From Sphingomonadales bacterium (GTDB taxonomy: Bacteria; Pseudomonadota; Alphaproteobacteria; Sphingomonadales; Sphingomonadaceae), in assembly GCA_020200935.1 (NCBI GenBank), contig JAIVHR010000207.1, positions 1 to 11,428 on the forward strand: 11,428 nucleotides of DNA, read 5' to 3'. Of this stretch, positions 8,269 through 11,428 are shown in pieces. Both the position numbers and the translations under genes were made by a program. The notes under the pieces are model-generated. The model did not search any database. It was not told where the DNA came from and worked only from the letters and a program-made list of their open reading frames with translations. Positions within the stretch are counted from its first letter, which is position 1; every line of letters starts with the position of its first letter.

Positions 8269-8366
8269 CCCGTTCGTCCTGAGCTTGTCGAAGGGCGGGC
8301 CGCAAGCGACGTCGCCCGCGGCACGCCCTTCGACTGCTGCCTTCGGCAGCGCTCAGGACGAACGGG
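8269..8366. repeat. 98-base cloverleaf-like palindromic repeat, copy 2
   Basis: Same length and fold as 4886-4983: outer 16-base arms identical, inner arms TCGAAGGGCG (8288-8297) and CGCCCTTCGA (8324-8333), and the GCTGCC-TTC-GGCAGC hairpin identical. Differences fall almost entirely in the central loop region. It lies just downstream of the Rho-N gene stop, between it and the merR-type promoter. Confidence 0.88.
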
Positions 8367-8398
8367 AGAAAAACGCCTCATTCGGGAGTGATCGCCGC

Positions 8399-8647
8399 CT
8401 AACGGCTCCGGATCGCCTCGATCAGTTCGTCCTTGTCCATCTCGGAGCGGCCTTCGATGCCGATCTCCTGCGCCTGATCGTAAAGCTCTTCCCTGGTGCG
8501 ATCCTCGAGCTCGGTGCCGCGCGCATCGACATTGTCGTTGGCCTGGGCGTTGGCGATGCGGGCGGCCTTTTCCTTCGAGGCGCCCTGCTCCTTCAGCTCT
8601 TCATAGGTCTCGTCATTCTTGATCTGGGGTCCGTGGTCCTTGGCCAT
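8399..8647 (-). CDS. Small Rho-N (SAP-like) domain protein
   Basis: 82 residues. The start ATG is at 8647, with a strong AAGGAGA on the minus strand; an upstream in-frame start would remove this ribosome binding site. The N-terminal half (MAKDHGPQIKNDETYEEL, then GASKEKAARIAN) matches a small conserved domain of unknown function common in bacteria. The C-terminal half (TREELYDQAQEIGIEGRSEM-DKDELIEAIR, about residues 53-81) is a Rho termination factor N-terminal type helix-extended-helix motif that can bind nucleic acid. The protein is acidic and cytoplasmic. Relatives are sometimes annotated as stress-related or plasmid-stabilisation-like, but no function is established. It is divergent from purF with a 131-base shared upstream region. 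Confidence 0.85.
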   Translation of the reverse strand: MAKDHGPQIKNDETYEELKEQGASKEKAARIANAQANDNVDARGTELEDRTREELYDQAQEIGIEGRSEMDKDELIEAIRSR

Positions 8648-8778
8648 GAAAAATCTCCTTTCCGTGCGATCAACGAATGTCGCCGTCGTCGGCTCCCCAG
8701 GGTTTGACGACAAAAGCGAGACAAACGCGTTGCGCCCCCCTATATGCGGCGCGAGACGATCAAGTTGCCGGGATCGCC
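8648..8778. promoter_or_regulatory. Divergent upstream region of the Rho-N gene and purF
   Basis: Both genes must start from this 131-base stretch. On the plus strand there is TATATG at 8741-8746 about 33 bases before the purF ATG, a reasonable -10 position, but no matching -35. TTGACG occurs at 8704-8709, too far from it for a standard pair. No PurR-type or riboswitch motif is recognised. Confidence 0.3.
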
Positions 8779-10083
8779 ATGCTGACAACCAATCCCTTCG
8801 ACCCTGCCGACCGCAATTTCGACCAGGACGACGTCATCCGTCAGCTTCCGGGCGAGGCGGCCTGTGGCCATGTGCGCTATTCGACGACCGGCGAATCGGG
8901 CCTGCGCAACGTCCAGCCGCTCTATGCCGATCTCGAATCGGGCGGCTTCGCGATCACGCATAACGGCAATATTTCCAATTCGCTGACCCTCAGGCGCGAT
9001 CTCGTCAAGCATGGCTCGATCTTCCAGTCGACCTCGGACACCGAGACGATCATCCACCTCGTCGCGACCTCGAGCTACAAGACCCTGCTCGACAAGGTGA
9101 TCGATGCCCTGAAGCAGGTCGAAGGCGCCTATTCGCTGGTCTGCCTGACGTCGCAGGGGATGATCGGCTGCCGCGACCCGCTCGGCATCCGGCCGCTGGT
9201 GATGGGCAAGATGGGCCCGGAAGGAGACCAGGCGACGATCCTCGCCTCGGAGACCGTGGCGCTCGATGTGATCGGCGCCGAGTTCGTCCGCCAGGTCGAT
9301 CCCGGCGAGCTGATCGTCGTCAATGACGAGGGCATCGCCTCGCACCGGCCCTTCGCGCCGCATGCGCCGCGGCCCTGCATCTTCGAGCATGTCTATTTCT
9401 CGCGCCCCGATTCGATCGTCGACGGCCAGTCGGTCTATTCGGTGCGCAAGGAGATCGGCGCCGAGCTGGCGCGCGAAAATCCGGTCGAGGCCGATCTCGT
9501 CATCCCGGTGCCCGATTCGGGTACCCCGGCGGCGATCGGCTATGCGCAGCAATCGGGCATCCCCTTCGAGCTCGGCATCATCCGATCGCATTATGTCGGC
9601 CGCACCTTCATCCAGCCCGGCGACCGGGTCCGCCATCTCGGCGTCAAGCTCAAGCACAATGCCAACCGGGCGCTGATCGACGGCAAGCGCGTGGTGCTGA
9701 TCGACGATTCGATCGTCCGCGGCACGACCAGCACCAAGATTGTCGAGATGATGCGCGAGGCCGGCGCGACCGAGGTCCATATGCGGATCGCCAGCCCGCC
9801 GACGACGCATAGCTGCTTTTACGGCGTCGACACGCCCGAGCGCGACAAATTGCTCGCCTCCTCGCGCAATGTCGAGGAGATGCGCCAGTTCATCGAGGCC
9901 GACAGCCTCGCCTTCCTGTCGATCGACGGGCTCTATCGGGCGCTCGGCGAGGACGGGCGGCGCGAGCAGAATCCCCAGCGCTGCGACGCCTGCTTCTCGG
10001 GCGACTATCCGACCTCGCTGACCGACAAGGATTCGCGCGGCAAGATCGCCGAACTTCCGCTGCTCGCCGAACGGGTGACGTGA
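8779..10083 (+). CDS. purF: Amidophosphoribosyltransferase PurF, glutaminase N-terminus deleted
   Basis: 434 residues against about 480-500 usually. It catalyses the first committed step of purine synthesis, PRPP plus glutamine to phosphoribosylamine. The start ATG 8779 gives MLTTNPFDPAD, the normal sphingomonad beginning. The sequence then jumps to NFDQDDVI, skipping about 55 residues that hold the catalytic cysteine (ECGVFG) and LQHRGQE. Retained glutaminase parts are GHVRYSTTG (30-38), HNGN (61-64) and SDTE (86-89). The phosphoribosyltransferase half is complete, with the PRPP loop VVLIDDSIVRGTTS (305-318). Cysteines 200, 346, 402 and 405 match in spacing the four [4Fe-4S] ligands of Bacillus subtilis PurF. 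As written, the protein could at best use ammonia. The longer frame opening at 8677 is non-homologous upstream sequence. Confidence 0.92.
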   Translation: MLTTNPFDPADRNFDQDDVIRQLPGEAACGHVRYSTTGESGLRNVQPLYADLESGGFAITHNGNISNSLTLRRDLVKHGSIFQSTSDTETIIHLVATSSYKTLLDKVIDALKQVEGAYSLVCLTSQGMIGCRDPLGIRPLVMGKMGPEGDQATILASETVALDVIGAEFVRQVDPGELIVVNDEGIASHRPFAPHAPRPCIFEHVYFSRPDSIVDGQSVYSVRKEIGAELARENPVEADLVIPVPDSGTPAAIGYAQQSGIPFELGIIRSHYVGRTFIQPGDRVRHLGVKLKHNANRALIDGKRVVLIDDSIVRGTTSTKIVEMMREAGATEVHMRIASPPTTHSCFYGVDTPERDKLLASSRNVEEMRQFIEADSLAFLSIDGLYRALGEDGRREQNPQRCDACFSGDYPTSLTDKDSRGKIAELPLLAERVT

Positions 10084-10084
10084 T

Positions 10085-10220
10085 TTGTCAGACCTTCGCT
10101 ATCGCGAAGGCGCGGCACCAGCCCGCACCCCCACCCGGCCTCCCACAGGGTAAACTCATTGGGAGGCCGGGTGGGGGTGCGGGCTGGTGCCGCGCTCGAC
10201 CGCCAGGTCGAGTCTGACAA
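10085..10220. repeat. 136-base perfectly paired four-way (cloverleaf) element
   Basis: Starts one base after the purF stop. Four helices abut without unpaired junction bases. P1 is TTGTCAGA (10085-10092) with TCTGACAA (10213-10220). P2 is CCTTCGC/GCGAAGG (10093-10110, loop TATC). P3 is 35 bp, 10111-10145 with 10160-10194, with a 14-base loop. P4 is CTCGACC/GGTCGAG (10195-10212, loop GCCA). All 57 pairs are Watson-Crick, and only the three loops are unpaired. C10093-G10212 and G10110-C10195 can pair alternatively, so the junction can migrate one step. No T-run follows on either strand, so it is not a classic terminator. It is probably a dispersed palindromic element; origin and function are unknown. 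Confidence 0.8.
10161..10183 (+). other. G-quadruplex motif inside the palindromic element
   Basis: Four G-runs (GGG, GGG, GGGGG, GGG) separated by loops of 5, 1 and 3 bases, meeting the usual G3+N1-7 pattern. Because it lies in a perfect inverted repeat, the minus strand of 10122-10144 carries the same motif. Quadruplex and P3 hairpin would exclude each other. Confidence 0.6.
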
Positions 10221-10244
10221 TCGAATAAAACCAATGGAGCCAAA

Positions 10245-10952
10245 GTGACTGATCTCAAAAACAAAACCGCCCTCGTCACCGGCGCGAGCCGGGGGATTGG
10301 CGCGGCGACGGCGAAGGCGCTGGCCGGCGCCGGCGCGCATGTCATCCTCGTCGCGCGGACATCGGGCGGGCTCGAGGCGGTCGAGGAGGAAATCCACGAG
10401 GCCGGCGGCAGCGCGACGATCGCCCCGCTAGACCTGACCGACGGCGACTCGATCGCGCGGCTCGCCGCGGCGGTGCGCGAGCGCTGGCCGGCGCTCGACA
10501 TCCTCGTGCTCAACGCCGCGATGCTCGGCAGCCTGACCCCGGTCACCCAGATCGAGGCCAAGGAGCTGAGCCAGGTGATGACGCTCAATTTCCTCGCCCA
10601 GCAGGCGCTGATCGGCGCGCTCGACCCGGCGTTGCGCAAGAGCGAGGCCGGCCGGCTGATCGCGCTGACCTCGAGCGTCGGCCGCAACCCGCGCGCTTAT
10701 TGGGGCGCATACGGCGCCTCGAAAGCGGCGTTCGAGACCTTGGTCGAGGCCTATGGCGAGGAGGTCCGGAACACTTCGGGCGTACGCGTCGCGATCGTCG
10801 ATCCCGGCGCGACGGCGACCAGGATGCGCCAGAATGCCTATCCGGGCGAGGACCAGGCCGAACTCAAGCCACCCGAAGCCGTCGGCGACTATATCCGCGA
10901 CATGCTGACCGGGGATTTCGAGACCGGGACGCGGGTGCGCGTGGAAGAGTAG
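10245..10952 (+). CDS. Short-chain dehydrogenase/reductase (SDR)
   Basis: 235 residues from GTG 10245, with GGAG at 10236-10239; the ATG at 10234 is out of frame and stops at once. Classical SDR marks are the nucleotide-binding TGASRGIG (12-19), LDLTD (62-66), NAA (90-92), N115, the catalytic S143 and Y156-x3-K160 (YGASK), and PGAT (187-190). It is a cytoplasmic NAD(P)-dependent oxidoreductase. Its position directly after purF is one I recall as conserved in sphingomonads, but no purine-related role is known. The basic A37-R38 region (LVARTSGG) is compatible with NADP preference; substrate unknown. The gene appears intact. The 136-base palindromic element separates it from purF, so separate transcription is possible. 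Confidence 0.9.
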   Translation: MTDLKNKTALVTGASRGIGAATAKALAGAGAHVILVARTSGGLEAVEEEIHEAGGSATIAPLDLTDGDSIARLAAAVRERWPALDILVLNAAMLGSLTPVTQIEAKELSQVMTLNFLAQQALIGALDPALRKSEAGRLIALTSSVGRNPRAYWGAYGASKAAFETLVEAYGEEVRNTSGVRVAIVDPGATATRMRQNAYPGEDQAELKPPEAVGDYIRDMLTGDFETGTRVRVEE

Positions 10953-10965
10953 GCTCGCCACTCGC

Positions 10966-11009
10966 GTCACCCCGGACTTGATCGGCGATTATCCCCTTCG
11001 GCCAAGGAA
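10966..11009 (+). repeat. 44-base bipartite repeat, copy 2
   Basis: Same length and order as 1747-1790: GTCACCCCGG, TGATCGGC, TATCCCCTT, then CAAGGAA. Located 13 bases after the SDR stop. The tail carries a weak CCTT/AAGG dyad. Confidence 0.7.
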
Positions 11010-11012
11010 TCA

Positions 11013-11100
11013 CGTCATTCCAGCGGAGGCTGGAATCTATCCCGGCTGTCGGTCTCGCGCTCGCGCATCTGGGATAGACCCCAGCCTTCGCTGGGGTGAC
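11013..11100. repeat. Composite palindromic repeat GTCATTCCAGC ... GCTGGGGTGAC
   Basis: The left part has the dyad ATTCCAGCGGAGGCTGGAAT and the right part ACCCCAGCCTTCGCTGGGGT. CTATCCCGG and TGGGATAG further pair the two parts, so the whole folds into a branched hairpin. These half-elements are of the type seen dispersed in many alphaproteobacterial genomes. Confidence 0.75.
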
Positions 11101-11252
11101 GCATTGTTCCTTCTCCGGCGACCCTCGTCTCGAAGACCGATCGCAGCGCAACATTCTTGCGCTAACTTTGCGAAGTGGACGCATAGAGGCCGTCGGGAAT
11201 TGTGCTTTTGTTTCGCGGGGTCGCCCGATCCTTCCGTTAAGTTCACGCCGGC

Positions 11253-11269
11253 TTGACAGCAGGTTGACA
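11253..11269 (+). promoter_or_regulatory. Two consensus -35 hexamers (TTGACA) 11 bases apart
   Basis: TTGACA occurs at 11253-11258 and 11264-11269. No clear -10 follows 16-18 bases later, and the only nearby gene end is on the minus strand. It could be a promoter for something on the plus strand beyond this window, or a repeated binding site. Confidence 0.25.
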
Positions 11270-11292
11270 CGCCCCGGGGTGTCACCCCCTCC

Positions 11293-11306
11293 CCTCCCCG
11301 GGGAGG
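11293..11306. repeat. Perfect 14-base palindrome CCTCCCCGGGGAGG
   Basis: Lies about 10 bases downstream of the stop of the partial minus-strand gene. As a fully self-complementary site with no loop it is a weak hairpin and lacks a T-run; a terminator role is only possible. The preceding 11265-11284 is also a near-palindrome (TGACAC ... GTGTCA). Confidence 0.4.
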
Positions 11307-11315
11307 ATCCCCACC

Positions 11316-11428
11316 TCATCCGCGTCGCGAGGATCGATCGCCGATCCGCGCCCGGTCCGACTCCGCATCCGACTCCGCGTCCGACTCCCCCTCCGCCGCT
11401 GCGTCCCCGGCAGGAGCGCCGGCCGCCC
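11316..11428 (-). CDS. C-terminal fragment of an unidentified protein (enters from right edge)
   Basis: On the minus strand a frame open to the window edge encodes 36 residues before a TGA at 11316-11318. It starts AAGAPAGDAAAEG, continues with three ESD units (ESDAESDAESD) and ends RARIGDRSSRRG. An Ala/Glu/Asp-rich low-complexity tail followed by a basic end is common for C-termini in GC-rich bacteria. The other two minus frames are also open for a while and give Arg- or Gly-rich peptides, so the call rests on composition alone. The protein cannot be identified. Confidence 0.35.
   Translation of the reverse strand, partial: AAGAPAGDAAAEGESDAESDAESDRARIGDRSSRRG
11356..11403. repeat. 12-base tandem repeat (TCCGACTCCGCA type)
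   Basis: Three copies at 11356, 11368 and 11380 (TCCGACTCCGCA, TCCGACTCCGCG, TCCGACTCCCCC) and a degenerate fourth (TCCGCCGCTGCG). The 12-base period keeps frame and would encode repeated Glu-Ser-Asp-Ala on the minus strand, supporting a coding origin. Confidence 0.7.

Larger units (their letters stand above)
10953..11315. other. Gene-free gap after the SDR gene
   Basis: No credible gene is seen. The first 150 bases hold the two repeats listed separately. From 11101 to 11250 I see nothing recognisable; base composition there is somewhat lower in GC (for example GTGCTTTTGTTTCG), as expected of non-coding DNA. The last part carries duplicated TTGACA motifs and two GC-rich near-palindromes. Confidence 0.6.

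Noticed and set aside
8677..8778. Upstream start for PurF
   Set aside because: The extra 34 residues are not PurF-like and do not contain the missing cysteine; the normal N-terminus begins at 8779.
8740..9810. 356-codon minus-strand frame opposite purF
   Set aside because: Antisense to well-conserved PurF motifs and without its own motifs.
10085..10220. Rho-independent terminator or tRNA-like gene at the purF-SDR gap
   Set aside because: No T-run follows on either strand, and the helix lengths (35-bp arm, 4-base loops, no CCA or TPsiC-like loop) do not fit a tRNA.

Overview
The window is GC-rich DNA with GC-heavy third codon positions, and it looks like a chromosomal segment of an alphaproteobacterium, most likely a member of the Sphingomonadales. 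Three things support this: purF followed directly by a short-chain dehydrogenase; an MFS transporter overlapping cysK; and intergenic palindromes starting CGTTCGTCCTGAG or CATTGCGAG, which I recall as typical of sphingomonad genomes. I see no phage genes, transposase, tRNA, rRNA or CRISPR array. The genes are ordinary metabolic and envelope genes; the unusual content lies in missing pieces of three proteins and in the structured DNA between genes.

Layout from left to right: a diiron-type metallo-beta-lactamase-fold protein (25-753, +); an exported L,D-transpeptidase (909-1583, +); a repeat-rich gap (1584-1959); an MFS efflux-type transporter (1960-3177, +) overlapping cysK by 4 bases (3174-3965, +); a palindromic repeat; an NRDE/TANGO2 protein (4124-4864, +); a 98-base palindromic repeat between convergent genes; a membrane-anchored protein of unknown function (5009-5695, -); another palindromic repeat; a 600-residue acyl-CoA dehydrogenase (5854-7656, -) preceded by its likely MerR-type regulator (7732-8145, -) with a palindromic operator candidate upstream; a second 98-base repeat; a small Rho-N domain protein (8399-8647, -); divergently, purF (8779-10083, +); a 136-base perfectly base-paired four-way structure (10085-10220); a short-chain dehydrogenase (10245-10952, +); a second repeat-rich gap; and the C-terminal end of a gene entering from the right (11316-11428, -).

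Two features stand out. First, three conserved genes (the MFS transporter, cysK and purF) keep an open frame, yet each appears to lack an internal block of roughly 28, 42 and 55 residues compared with what I know of their families. The lost parts are the first transmembrane helix, the PLP phosphate-binding loop and the glutaminase nucleophile cysteine. All three losses preserve the reading frame, which is striking in 11 kb and could reflect genuine deletions or a problem in the sequence record. Second, the purF-SDR gap is almost entirely filled by an element that folds into four abutting helices with no unpaired junction base, including a 35-36 bp perfect stem whose arms also carry G-quadruplex motifs.

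Functional links: the MerR regulator and acyl-CoA dehydrogenase form a plausible acyl-CoA catabolism unit with autoregulation. The MFS transporter and cysK are translationally coupled. The remaining genes are mostly single transcription units separated by palindromic repeats that may act as transcript ends.
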